Below, piece after piece: positions 18,944-27,602 of a stretch of 64,000 nt of DNA. Source of the DNA: Liquorilactobacillus nagelii DSM 13675 (GTDB taxonomy: Bacteria; Bacillota; Bacilli; Lactobacillales; Lactobacillaceae); contig NZ_CP049305.1 in NCBI RefSeq assembly GCF_019444005.1, positions 1 through 64,000 of the forward strand. Reading direction: 5' to 3'. The notes beneath the pieces were generated by a model, which saw only the letters and a program-made list of their open reading frames with translations, did not search any database and was not told the origin of the DNA. How positions within the stretch are numbered: position 1 is the first letter of the stretch; every line of letters begins with the position of its first letter. Both the position numbers and the translations under genes were made by a program.

Positions 18944-20117
18944 CATAAAAGAAAAAGCCACCCAATATTGGCGTATTGGAATGACCCGAACTAAGTCTTT
19001 ATTTATGGTCTCATTGTAGCACATTTTACTAGTGTGTTCAATGTGGTGATTTTCAAAACTCAGGAGACAAGCTGAGTAGTAGGTTAGTAGTACATAGGTT
19101 TCATATTTCGATATGCGACAGCTGCTTATGGATGAACGCTAAAAAGTAGACATCTGGTGAACTCAGCCAGAACTTCACAAAAATAATTGAGTAGTCTATG
19201 GATTCTGTAATCTGATCTGTAGGCTGGGTTCAGAGCCGACCTGCAGACATAGAAGCTGCTGACTAATGGCTAGAGTGGTAACATGAATGGAGTCTTAACA
19301 TACAGTAAGGGCATGTTTTTGCTGGTGAGTAAAAAACTTAATTGTTAAGATAGCTGTAAGAAGCTGAAACTAGATTACTTGTGAGTGAAGCGAGGGGAAA
19401 CCTCAAAAACTGAGCTGCACGTTATTTTTTTGTTTTTCTCTGCAAAATTAAGGGAAAAACTTTGCTCATATCGCTTCAGGCTTCCTAAAAACTAAGCCAG
19501 CCAAGAACAGAAGTCAACTAAAGGTATTCATATTTATTGAATAACTTGTTAAGAATGTAAGTGAGGTTTCAAAGTAGGGGATTTGAAATTCACAAGTTCA
19601 GAAAGTTAGGTTAATAAGAATCTTGCGAAGTAAAATAACTATACCAATTTTAGTTAAGAAATTGGTAAAATTAGTAAGTTGATTTTAAGTTGCTGAGTAG
19701 GGTAGTTGCGAGTATACAGCGGTATACTTAGATTAAGATGCATTATGTAAATTAAAAAGTTTTTTAACTAGTAAACATGCATGTTAATATATAAAAACAC
19801 CAGGATAACTAAATCCCAGTATTTTTGTATCTACTTCTTGTTATTTCTAAATATCAAGTATATGATAAATAGTTGAATAACTAGAGAAACAGATAAAGTA
19901 AATGTTACTTGCAAAGCGTAGCATACAGTTTAATTAAAGGCAACCAGCCTTGTGTTGTAGCCATTTACCAGTATAGCATACTGGACTTGATAGCTATGAA
20001 ATGATAATACGTAGGTAAGGTAAATGGAAAACAAGGGGTTTTATCCTTTTAAGTGGACTTAATCAACCCACGTCACTCACGGGCTCTCAGACTTAACTCT
20101 CTGAGGGCCTATTTTTT
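18944..20117 (+). ncRNA. Candidate giant structured non-coding RNA (~1.1-1.2 kb)
   Basis: No open frame of useful length exists, but helices are dense. They include ACTCAG/CTGAGT (19058-19077); TCTGTAGG/CCTGCAGA (19216-19247) stacked on CTATG/CATAG (19196-19252); GAGGGGAAACCTC, a GNRA-like hairpin (~19392-19404); GTGAGGTTTCAAA with TTTGAAATTCAC (19561-19593); TACCAATTT/AAATTGGTA (19642-19667); AGTATAC-AGCG-GTATACT (19711-19728); and CCATTTACC/GGTAAATGG (19961-20027) enclosing CCAGTAT/ATACTGG and itself enclosed by CCTTGT/ACAAGG (19948-20036). Several helices contain G-T pairs that would be A-C mismatches on the other strand, so the RNA should be plus-strand, and it ends at a strong plus-strand terminator. 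Size and plasmid setting resemble ROOL/GOLLD-type giant RNAs and the abundant long RNA of a Ligilactobacillus salivarius megaplasmid; identity is not established. Confidence 0.55.
20081..20117 (+). terminator. Rho-independent terminator of the structured RNA
   Basis: A 10-bp stem GGGCTCTCAG / CTGAGGGCCT (two G-U pairs) with a 10-base loop is followed by ATTTTTT. The wobble pairs and the T-run both fix it to the plus strand, where no protein gene lies upstream. Confidence 0.85.
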
Positions 20118-20148
20118 GTATTAATTTTCTTTTATTTACCTCATGGTT

Positions 20149-21099
20149 TCAAAGGTATTTTATATGCTTTAGTACAATGTAACATGTTAGGGTAGCAATA
20201 ACGGTAATTATGGATACAATAAAGAAACCAGGCATTGAAGATTGGAAGGGAACCTTAGTATTAACACCCCAAAGGCCAACTATGATAGTGGGAATAGTGA
20301 TAATAATTGATAGTTCTGTTAAAATTTTCATAATGATATTTAACTGATATGAAATGATATTGCTGAACATGTCACTTAATTGGGAAATTAAGGTAGTTAG
20401 GGTTTTTGCTAATTTTAGCGTTTGCAATCTTTGGATACGTAGTTGGTATTGCTTGTCCTTATACTTAGCGTTGTTTAAAAAGAGTTTTTCACAGTGTTCT
20501 AAAATATATTGGAAGGTTTTTTCATTACTTTCTAAAGCGCTTTCTAAAAACACGATGCTTTTTTGACAAGCAGCAAGCCTGTCTAACCCAGCGCTGTTAG
20601 TTTGGAGCTTATGAATATTTCTTTCTATTCCTATTATTTCACTTTCTATTTTTAGAAGCTGTTTTTTAAATTCTTCGTAAACTGAACTTATAAGGTGTAT
20701 GGCTAACTCTTCTTTATTATTATTAACTTCGCCTAATTTTTTTGGGGGGGCTATGAAAGGTAAAATAATGTCAGTAACGGTTATTATGGTACTATCAACT
20801 AGCAGTATTAGTAATGGATAGCCCGTAGTAACATTATTTTTCCCAAATGTACCTTCTCCAGCACATAACAATAATATTTCAGTAATTTGCTGCTGTTTTA
20901 GATTAGTAATGTAATTAATGTGAGAGGCTGTATTTAAATTAGAACTTTCGCGAATAATATCTCTAGGTAAAAAATATTTTGACGTAATGTATTTTATTTC
21001 CTCCTCAGTCGGTTTTATTAAACTAACCCAGTCGATCCGTTCTTTTTCTTGTGCCACAAGTATTTTCTTATTTTTAAAAATATAGTTTTTTAAAATCAT
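20149..21099 (-). CDS. CorA-like divalent-cation transporter
   Basis: 316 residues from ATG 21099, set by GGAGGTGAAC directly before it. There is a long N-terminal cytoplasmic domain with coiled-coil helices (residues ~150-230), then two C-terminal membrane segments. The loop motif at the end of TM1 is GVN (GLWGVNTKVPF) in place of the CorA signature GMN. That change is expected to alter selectivity or transport, so Mg2+ uptake is uncertain. The CorA superfamily is pentameric in the cell membrane. The gene stands alone on the minus strand after a small intergenic space. Confidence 0.8.
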   Translation of the reverse strand: MILKNYIFKNKKILVAQEKERIDWVSLIKPTEEEIKYITSKYFLPRDIIRESSNLNTASHINYITNLKQQQITEILLLCAGEGTFGKNNVTTGYPLLILLVDSTIITVTDIILPFIAPPKKLGEVNNNKEELAIHLISSVYEEFKKQLLKIESEIIGIERNIHKLQTNSAGLDRLAACQKSIVFLESALESNEKTFQYILEHCEKLFLNNAKYKDKQYQLRIQRLQTLKLAKTLTTLISQLSDMFSNIISYQLNIIMKILTELSIIITIPTIIVGLWGVNTKVPFQSSMPGFFIVSIITVIATLTCYIVLKHIKYL

Positions 21100-21193
21100 G
21101 TTCACCTCCATAAAGAATAAAAACTCTTCATATTATACCTACTTGGTCCCAAACAAATCCATATTTGGCCATATGAATAGGGAAAATTTAAAT

Positions 21194-22282
21194 TTAATTT
21201 TGCTCATTTAATTGACTAAAAAGTAAATTCCATTTTTCATTAATATAAGGTAGTCGGAAGTCGTGTGACCGTTGTGTTGCAAGGTTTCCAAATTTTTGTC
21301 GCAAGTCAATATTTTTCAATAATGGTAATAGTTTTCTGTAGAGATGCTCTGTATTATGGTCTGCGATTATTATTCCATATTTTCCACTTTGTAAATATTC
21401 TTGTGAACCTGTATTCCACATACTCACAATTGGCAGCCCAAAGTTCATAGCTTCACCGATAACTAATGGAAATCCCTCCCACCTAGAAGTTATTACAAAG
21501 ATTGAGCCATTTCTATAATGTTCTTGTAATTCCTCGTCGGGTAAGGAATCTAAAATAATAAATTGTTTCTCTATTTTTTTGCTATGAACCTCATTTTTTA
21601 ACCATTCTTTGTCAGGCCCATCACCAGCCAACTTTATTTGCCAATTATCGGGCAAGCGTTGCGCCAATTCTAACAAATAGTCAAGTCCTTTATGTTTTAC
21701 ATCTGTTCTGCAAACAGCTACAATAACATTTTTATTCAAGTTACTTTTATGATTAGACACCAGCGTAACTGGGTTATGGATCTTTATTGTATTAACATTA
21801 TGTTTTGAAAATTTTAAAAGGTCGCTTTCTGTTAAAGTTACGACTGTATCCACCGCTTCAAGTCCAGCAATAAATTCAACCCGCATATCCTGATAGTATT
21901 CTTTCATATAAGTCTTATAATTATTGTGCATCCAAGCGATTAATTTAGTGGTAGGATTTGCTTCCTTTATTAACGGACTAAAGCTAGTAAAGAGTCCTGC
22001 ATTCAGAAGAACAATATCGATCTTCTCTTTTTTTATGGTTGTGTTTAAATCTGCAATCTGTAACTTGAATTTTTTTAGTGGGAGATCTTCACGGAAACTT
22101 TTTCCTGAATTTATTGGATGTTTGGCTTTAATCAAAGGAGCTTCTAAATGGAAAAAAGAACCTGCTGAGGACAATGAATAATAAAAGATATTGTGTTGTT
22201 TAGCTAAGCTATTACCAACAACGGTGGCAACTCTTTTAACCCCATCCATTTTTAAGTTTTCTATACAAATTAAAATGTTCAT
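21194..22282 (-). CDS. GT4-family glycosyltransferase
   Basis: 362 residues from ATG 22282, where AAGGAAGG sits eight bases upstream; a longer frame starting at 22306 has no ribosome site. The N-terminus is MNILICIENLKMDGVKRVATVV. The C-terminal donor-binding half has VAVCRTDVKHKGLDYLLELAQ and the EX7E element SRWEGFPLVIGEAMNFGLPIVSM. The family transfers sugars from nucleotide donors; the product is unknown. It is unrelated in detail to the gene at 12884 and is not in an obvious polysaccharide operon. Confidence 0.85.
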   Translation of the reverse strand: MNILICIENLKMDGVKRVATVVGNSLAKQHNIFYYSLSSAGSFFHLEAPLIKAKHPINSGKSFREDLPLKKFKLQIADLNTTIKKEKIDIVLLNAGLFTSFSPLIKEANPTTKLIAWMHNNYKTYMKEYYQDMRVEFIAGLEAVDTVVTLTESDLLKFSKHNVNTIKIHNPVTLVSNHKSNLNKNVIVAVCRTDVKHKGLDYLLELAQRLPDNWQIKLAGDGPDKEWLKNEVHSKKIEKQFIILDSLPDEELQEHYRNGSIFVITSRWEGFPLVIGEAMNFGLPIVSMWNTGSQEYLQSGKYGIIIADHNTEHLYRKLLPLLKNIDLRQKFGNLATQRSHDFRLPYINEKWNLLFSQLNEQN

Positions 22283-22556
22283 ACTATTAACCTTCCTTAG
22301 TGACAAGTTAAGAACTTGCTTTAAATTTTAGAGCTTGGGAAAATTAAATTTAAAAAAGAAGCAGTGCAGCTAAGCTTTCACCGTCTTTACTGCTTTATAT
22401 AGTAGGTTATTGAATATAAGTAGAGCTTAACAATAAATGTTTACCAAAACAAATAATTTGTATTTAAAAAGCTAAACCATTACGCTTGGATTAAGTTTTA
22501 AATACACGTTCCGTTTTTGAAACCAATATTTTTTAACCCTATTAAGGAGGCTGATT

Positions 22557-23417
22557 GTGGTGGTAAAAGACCAAGAACCTAAAAAAGATTATTTGATAAA
22601 CGATACGGAAAAGGAGTTGAAGCATGCACCCTTACTGGAAGATCCAAATTATATTCCAGCTCACAAACTTGAAGGGAAAGTTGCAATAATTACAGGAGGA
22701 GATAGTGGTATCGGAGCTGCAACTGCGATTTTGTTTGCTAAAGAAGGCGCAGATATTGTAATAGTGTATTATGAATCTGATAAAGATGCTAATAATATAG
22801 CTAAAAGAATACGGGAAATAGGCCGCCAAGTTTTAGTTTTATCGGGGGACATTGCTGATGAAGGCTTTATTAAAAAAATAACAGCAGAAACTTCACAGAA
22901 GTTTGGTCATGTTGACATACTTGTCAATAATGCTGGTGAACAACATGTTCACGAACATTTTTTAGATATTCCAATGAGTGAAGTCACAAGAATTTTCAAA
23001 ACAAATGTTATAGGTATGTTTATGTTGACTAAAGCAATATTTCCTCTATTTCGAGAGGGTGGCTCAATAATAAACACTACTTCTATTACGGCATATGCAG
23101 GCTCACCTGTCCTTGTTGATTATTCTGCAAGCAAAGGAGCAATCTTATCTTTTACTCGGTCATTAGCGCAGAATGAAGACATATTAGAAAAAAAGATTAG
23201 GGTAAACGCAGTAGCACCGGGGCCAATCTGGACACCACTAATTCCTGCAACTTTTACTTCTGAACAACTAAAAACATGGGGCAAAAGTAATGCACTTAAA
23301 AGGCCAGGTCAGGCTTTCGAAGTAGCTCCAAGTTATTTATTTTTAGCAGCTGAAGAAAATAAATATATTACTGGACAAACTATCCATGTTAATGGTGGTT
23401 CTGTTGTTAACGGATAA
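22557..23417 (+). CDS. Short-chain dehydrogenase/reductase, general stress type
   Basis: 286 residues with the ~40-residue N-terminal extension of the YhdF/GSP39 branch of SDRs. The nucleotide-binding glycine motif GGDSGIGAA is at ~45-53, followed by NNAG, the catalytic Ser in INTTSITAYAG, and YSASK (Tyr-x3-Lys). It probably reduces an aldehyde or alcohol with NAD(P)H in the cytoplasm; the substrate is unknown. AGGAGG ends six bases before GTG 22557; the next GTG, at 22560, is equally possible. It is convergent with the KGG-repeat stress gene. Confidence 0.85.
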   Translation: MVVKDQEPKKDYLINDTEKELKHAPLLEDPNYIPAHKLEGKVAIITGGDSGIGAATAILFAKEGADIVIVYYESDKDANNIAKRIREIGRQVLVLSGDIADEGFIKKITAETSQKFGHVDILVNNAGEQHVHEHFLDIPMSEVTRIFKTNVIGMFMLTKAIFPLFREGGSIINTTSITAYAGSPVLVDYSASKGAILSFTRSLAQNEDILEKKIRVNAVAPGPIWTPLIPATFTSEQLKTWGKSNALKRPGQAFEVAPSYLFLAAEENKYITGQTIHVNGGSVVNG

Positions 23418-23560
23418 CGCTTAATTAGTTGAATTATAAGCGCTCCTTTTATTCTCACAATTTTGCTTAGTGTTTTAGCTTCACTAGCATAAAAATGCTC
23501 ACTATACTTGTCCAATCTATGTGCACTGTGTACTAGCTATAATAACAACTTGAAATTAAA

Positions 23561-23597
23561 GTAACCCCTTAGTGATCGGTGATCACTAAGGGGTTAC
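23561..23597. terminator. Strong hairpin between convergent stress genes
   Basis: A perfect 17-bp stem beginning GTAACCCCTTAGTGATC with a 3-base loop. There is no T-run of length, so it is either a bidirectional terminator of weak type or an RNA-stabilising hairpin. Confidence 0.6.
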
Positions 23598-23678
23598 TTA
23601 GTTGGCAATTTATTTTAACTAGGTGACCGATATTAATTAATAATTATTTTTTAGGTTTATTTTATATTTGTCTAAAGG

Positions 23679-24050
23679 TTATTTATTTCGTTGTTCTCCG
23701 CCTTTTTTTCCAATCTTTTCATAAAAATCTTTATCATGTGACTTAGCAGTTGTTTTTCCGCCTTTTTTCCCAATTTTTTCGTAATGGTCTTTATCATGTG
23801 ACTTAGCGGTTGCTTCTCCGCCTTTTTCCCCAATTTTTTCGTAATGGTCTTTATCATGTGACTTAGCGGTTGCTTCTCCGCCCTTTTCACCATTTTTTTC
23901 GTAAAAGTCATCACCATGAGAATCGGCAGTTGCTTTTCCGCCTTTTTTCCCAATTTTTTCATAATAATCTTTATCATGTGACTTAGCAGCTGCTTCCCCG
24001 CCCTTTTTTCCGGCTTCTGAACGAGTTAATTTATCATCTTTATTACTCAT
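23679..24050 (-). CDS. KGG-repeat stress protein (GsiB/YciG-like)
   Basis: 123 residues from ATG 24050, where AAGGAGGAACAAGTT gives the ribosome site; the frame extends 13 codons further but without one. It consists almost wholly of a ~20-residue repeat: KKGGEATAKSHDKDHYEKIG in six to seven versions. It is highly charged and without a hydrophobic core, as in LEA-like hydrophilins such as GsiB. Such proteins accumulate in general stress and may protect against drying or aggregation. The repeats are close to identical at DNA level, so unit number may vary between isolates. Confidence 0.85.
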   Translation of the reverse strand: MSNKDDKLTRSEAGKKGGEAAAKSHDKDYYEKIGKKGGKATADSHGDDFYEKNGEKGGEATAKSHDKDHYEKIGEKGGEATAKSHDKDHYEKIGKKGGKTTAKSHDKDFYEKIGKKGGEQRNK

Positions 24051-24089
24051 AACTTGTTCCTCCTTATCATGATATTTTTTATTAAGCAT

Positions 24090-24500
24090 AAGGTATTACT
24101 AATGCATATCATTACCTTTAGGCTTATAGTCATAGTACAGCCTATAGAATTTAAAGTCAAAACATCTGTTTTATTTATTTTGATTGAAATTATTGCCAAA
24201 ATAACATACTTTAAATTCTCTTTACTTAGAAGGCTAATTATTTTATTTTAAAACACTGGCCATAATTTGAGGTTTTTCCCGAATGTATAAATAATTTTAG
24301 AAGAGACTACAATTTGCCGTAAAATTTAAAAAAGAATGTTAACAAGGTGAAAGCGCCATTATTATGTAGTATAATTAAAAACACTTTTATATAGATAATA
24401 AAAAATCTGGATAACCAAAATTTTACAAACTATAATTATCGAAAAAAACAATTTCTTTGGTTTTTAGAATGTTGTTTAGCTTTTAAAGTGTTTCTTTTAA
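24090..24500. other. AT-rich intergenic stretch
   Basis: No gene supported. The open frame at 24054-24251 overlaps the start of the KGG gene and has no ribosome site. The sequence is poor in G+C, with T- and A-runs. Confidence 0.5.
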
Positions 24501-24570
24501 GTGTACCCTAGTGGTACATTTTTTTAGTTGTGTTATACTAAGAAAAACGTCTGTACCATTTAGATGTACC
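24501..24570. promoter_or_regulatory. Candidate resolvase binding (res) sites
   Basis: The palindrome TGTACCCTAGTGGTACA (about 24500-24516) is followed by TGTACC...TGTACC half-sites around 24552-24570. They sit directly upstream of a resolvase gene, where res sites and the resolvase promoter usually overlap. Confidence 0.6.
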
Positions 24571-24585
24571 AAGGAGGATTCAGAA

Positions 24586-25191
24586 GTGAAAGTCGGATAT
24601 GCACGGGTTAGTACCGCTGAACAGAACTTAGATCGTCAATTAGAGGCACTCAAAAAAGCTGGTGTGCAAAAAATCTTTGCCGAAAAAATTTCGGGGAAGA
24701 ATGCAGACCGGCCTCAATTAAAAGTTATGTTGGAATATATTCATGATCAAGATGAGATTGTCGTCTTGAGTTTGGATCGTTTAGGTCGAAGTTCACGTGA
24801 CTTGACGGAAATTATTGAAGAAGTCCGCCATAAGGGAGCTGTGCTAAATATTTTGGACTTACCAAGTTTCGCAGGGGTCGAAGACCAAAATTTGAAGGCT
24901 TTATTATCTAACCTAGTATTGGAGATCTATAAATACACGGCTGAAGAAGAACGGCGCAAAATCCGCGAACGCCAACGGCAGGGAATTGAGCTGGCTAAAC
25001 AACGTGGCGCTTATAAAGGCGCTGTCCGTTTGTATGCACCAGATTCACCTGACCGCCGGAAACGTTATCTGTATCATCAGATAGTGCAAATGCTGCAGCA
25101 AAATCCACCAGTGCCGATTGCACAGATTGCTAGAACAATTGGGACTTCAAGGTCACAGATTTATCGGATTAAGAAGTTTTCCAACCTTTGA
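24586..25191 (+). CDS. Serine recombinase (resolvase/invertase family)
   Basis: 201 residues from GTG 24586 with AAGGAGG eight bases before. The N-terminal catalytic domain is KVGYARVSTAEQNLDRQ with the nucleophile Ser at ~9, then LDRLGRSSRDL and the long E-helix. The C-terminal helix-turn-helix is PIAQIARTIGTSRSQIYRI. It probably resolves plasmid multimers or acts for a lost Tn3-type element. It differs from the second resolvase at 52062. Confidence 0.9.
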   Translation: MKVGYARVSTAEQNLDRQLEALKKAGVQKIFAEKISGKNADRPQLKVMLEYIHDQDEIVVLSLDRLGRSSRDLTEIIEEVRHKGAVLNILDLPSFAGVEDQNLKALLSNLVLEIYKYTAEEERRKIRERQRQGIELAKQRGAYKGAVRLYAPDSPDRRKRYLYHQIVQMLQQNPPVPIAQIARTIGTSRSQIYRIKKFSNL

Positions 25192-25245
25192 TCGAGTAAA
25201 AGTGATGCTACATATATTATGGTGGTTGAAAAGAGTTGTTGATGT

Positions 25246-25559
25246 ACTAAATTGGAGTTAGCATAAGAAAGAGTAAAGAAGAACTAGCTGCAGCTTATTT
25301 TTTAATATTAGAAAGAAAAGATACAAACGACTTCTCACAAGGACAATTTCAAGATGAACGTCAAAAGCTTTTCAATATTCAGCATAATAGTGAACTAACA
25401 GATTAAGAGAAATGGCGTGCAACGGATAAAGTTAAGGGACTACCACTAGGGTCCATTGAAAAACAAGCTTTAGCTGAACAGCAGATTGAACACGATAAAA
25501 AGATCAGAGATCAAGCGAGACAAGAAGCACTTGCTGAACTCCGAAAGGGTTTGGAAATA
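25246..25559 (+). pseudogene. Degraded open frame upstream of the DUF536-like gene
   Basis: A frame reads GVSIRKSKEELAAAYFLILE and on to QHNSELTD, then a TAA at 25404-25406. It continues without break (EKWRATDKVKGLPLGSIEKQ...) into the DUF536-like gene. The charged helical sequence looks like the C-terminus of a plasmid protein whose front is gone, perhaps replaced by the resolvase. No replication-initiator domain can be recognised in it. Confidence 0.45.
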
Positions 25560-26039
25560 ATGCCTAAAACTATTAGAGAACTTGCTAACGAATTTGGTGT
25601 ATCAAAACAAGCCATTAGGAAAAAACTAGATGCAAACTTTAGAGCAAACTATGTGCAAACAGTTCCTAGGAACGGAGTACAAACCTTAGTTGTCAGTAAC
25701 TCAGGATATTTGCTGTTAAAACAACATTTTGGTGGTAACAACCAGGAACTTGGAAAGGAAACATTTACTAGTAACACTGGTAACATAAGTATAAATACAA
25801 TAGAATTGCTCAACCAGCAATTATTAACCAAGGATAACCAAATTAAAGAAAAAGATGAACAAATAAAATTAATGCAAAAATTATTGGATCAGTCACAACA
25901 ATTGCAATTGATGGCTGAAAAGAAAATTGAAAAATTTGAGGCTATTCCTTCTGAAAAATATTCGGTTGATAAAAATATTAATGCTAATGATATAGAGAAC
26001 AAAAGTTTGAAGTCTCGCTGGTGGCATTTTTGGAAATAA
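25560..26039 (+). CDS. DUF536-like plasmid replication-associated protein
   Basis: About 159 residues. The N-terminal helix-turn-helix is MPKTIRELANEFGVSKQAIRKKL, followed by a linker, a coiled coil (residues ~85-125, INTIELLNQQLLTKDNQIKEKDEQIK) and a W-rich tail (KSRWWHFWK). Proteins of this build often follow the initiator gene repB on theta-replicating lactobacillus and lactococcal plasmids and affect copy number or host range. Here the initiator itself is missing. Six bases after the stop an IS3-family element begins. Confidence 0.7.
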   Translation: MPKTIRELANEFGVSKQAIRKKLDANFRANYVQTVPRNGVQTLVVSNSGYLLLKQHFGGNNQELGKETFTSNTGNISINTIELLNQQLLTKDNQIKEKDEQIKLMQKLLDQSQQLQLMAEKKIEKFEAIPSEKYSVDKNINANDIENKSLKSRWWHFWK

Positions 26040-26123
26040 TGGAGATGCTCCTATACTGAAATTTGGTACCAAAATCATTAGATTTTGTGTCATAATGATA
26101 AAAATCAGAATAGGAGTTTTTTT

Positions 26124-26387
26124 ATGAAATATTATTCAGATGAATTTAAAAACAACATCGTTAAGCTTTATCACAATGAAAATCGTTCAAAGAAATCCTT
26201 AGCCAATGAATATGGGGTTCATCCAACCACCATCAGTCATTGGATCAAGCGGGCCAAATTAGTTGAACTACCTGACGGTGGCGTAACGAGTGTTGAAGCC
26301 TTCAAGCAACTACAGAAAGAAAACCAGCAGTTAAAAGAAGAAAATGAAATTTTAAAAGCAGCGGCGGTGTTACTGGGAAGGCATTAG
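26124..26387 (+). CDS. IS3-family transposase OrfA
   Basis: 87 residues from ATG 26124 after AGGAG. It has a helix-turn-helix (KSLANEYGVHPTTISHWIKRAK) and a leucine-zipper-like end (FKQLQKENQQLKEENEILK). A T TTA AAA slippery heptamer at 26351-26357 would shift ribosomes to the -1 frame, joining OrfA to OrfB; that frame is open from there to 27193. Confidence 0.9.
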   Translation: MKYYSDEFKNNIVKLYHNENRSKKSLANEYGVHPTTISHWIKRAKLVELPDGGVTSVEAFKQLQKENQQLKEENEILKAAAVLLGRH

Positions 26388-27193
26388 GCAAAGTTAAAGC
26401 CATAGACTTTATCAACGAACAATTATGTAAACACCGCCTCTGGATAATCTTGAAAGCCTTAGGGCTTTCTAAAAGTACGTATTATCATTGGAAACACTAT
26501 CAGACAAGTCGTCATGATAAACAAGATACGATTTTAAAAAGCCAGATCTTTGAAATTTGGAAAAATAATTATAAAGCCTATGGGTACCCTCGGATCACAA
26601 TTGCCATGAGAAGACTTGGTGTAGTCATTGGCCCCAATCGTGTCTACCGATTAATGCAGGAGTTAGGCATTCGATCACTAATGGGGCGGCGTTTTAAGAA
26701 GCCAGGCACTCATGTAGATTATTCTCAACGGCCTAACTTGATTAAGAACCATCCAATCGGAACTATTTGGCGTGCTGACATAACCTACCTAGAACTAAGA
26801 CCAGGCACTTGGGTTTATCTAAGTACCATCTTTGACCAAGCTAGTAAGCAAATCATCGCTTTCAACATTGGCAAGGAGATGGCATCGAAACTGATTATTA
26901 AGACATTGTTGCAAGCCTTGAGCAGGGCTTCTAAGCCAACCTTTTTGCACTCTGATATGGGTTCACAATACACCAGTATTGCTTATGAAGGCCTGTTAAA
27001 GCGGCACCTGATTAGGCATTCATATTCCAAACAAGGTTATCCATATGATAACGGTCCGCTCGAAGCTTTCCATTCGCTACTTAAACGAGAATTTATTTTT
27101 CAAACACGTTTTACTAGTTTTGAGGACTTAGTCCTCAGAGTTGAAAATTACATTAACTGGTATAACACCGAAAGAATTAGGATAAACGGCTAA
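26351..27193 (+). CDS. IS3-family transposase OrfB (via -1 frameshift)
   Basis: The -1 frame is open from the slippery site. It reads GKVKAIDFINEQLCKHRLWI, then the integrase core with DDE residues: TIWRADITYLEL, FLHSDMGSQYT and GPLEAFHSLLKRE. An ATG at 26450 is internal and unlikely to be the main start. The catalytic triad is intact, so the element may be active. Confidence 0.85.
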   Translation, partial: FKSSGGVTGKALGKVKAIDFINEQLCKHRLWIILKALGLSKSTYYHWKHYQTSRHDKQDTILKSQIFEIWKNNYKAYGYPRITIAMRRLGVVIGPNRVYRLMQELGIRSLMGRRFKKPGTHVDYSQRPNLIKNHPIGTIWRADITYLELRPGTWVYLSTIFDQASKQIIAFNIGKEMASKLIIKTLLQALSRASKPTFLHSDMGSQYTSIAYEGLLKRHLIRHSYSKQGYPYDNGPLEAFHSLLKREFIFQTRFTSFEDLVLRVENYINWYNTERIRING

Positions 27194-27225
27194 TTTTTTT
27201 AGTACCAAAACTTGACGTAGGAGCA

Positions 27226-27602
27226 AACGAAGAAGAGTTAAACGAAGTTTCTCAGTTGAGTTTAAAGTTGATGTGATAAACTACTATCAAACTCATGATG
27301 AAACTTTAGCCGAAGTATCCGCAAAATTTGATGTTAATTCTTGTCAAATCAGTCTTTGGAGGACAGCCTTCAATCAGTATGGTATAGAAGCCTTGAAGCC
27401 TCATCCGAAAGGCAGAAAAACCAAAGTGAAACATAATAAGAAGAAATTACGTAAGTTAGTAAACAAGAACGAAATCGATCAACTTCGTGAAGAATTGACG
27501 AAAAAGAATCAAGAATTATATGATGCAAAATTGGAGAACGAAATCTTAAAAAAATCAATGACCCTGTTCGGAACCTCAAAGGACGAAAGAAAACACAAAT
27601 AG
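27226..27602 (+). pseudogene. OrfA of the second IS3-family element, 5' truncated
   Basis: It reads KRSFSVEFKVDVINYYQTHD with a helix-turn-helix (TLAEVSAKFDVNSCQISLWR) and a coiled-coil end (DQLREELTKKNQELYDAKLENEIL). An A AAA AAA run near 27547-27553 is a typical -1 slippery site for this group. Confidence 0.8.

Larger units (their letters stand above)
26046..27225 (+). mobile_element. IS3-family insertion sequence, copy 1 (identical to 38826-40005)
   Basis: 1180 bp. Inverted ends start TGCTCCTATACTGAAATTTG (left) and TGCTCCTACGTCAAGTTTTG (right, reverse strand). It encodes orfA and orfB in -1 relation. The other copy lies in opposite orientation 11.6 kb away. No 3-4 bp target duplication is evident at either copy, which would fit past recombination between copies. 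Confidence 0.9.

Noticed and set aside
18732..18965. 77-codon minus-strand open frame over the repeats
   Set aside because: It is a by-product of the direct repeats (repeated LLVHYSPF) with no ribosome site.
18944..20117. Group I or group II intron
   Set aside because: No intron-encoded protein, no recognisable domain V-type hairpin at the end and no split gene around it.
26450..27193. OrfB of IS3 starting at its own ATG
   Set aside because: The -1 frame is open from a perfect T TTA AAA slippery site far upstream and carries conserved family residues before this ATG.
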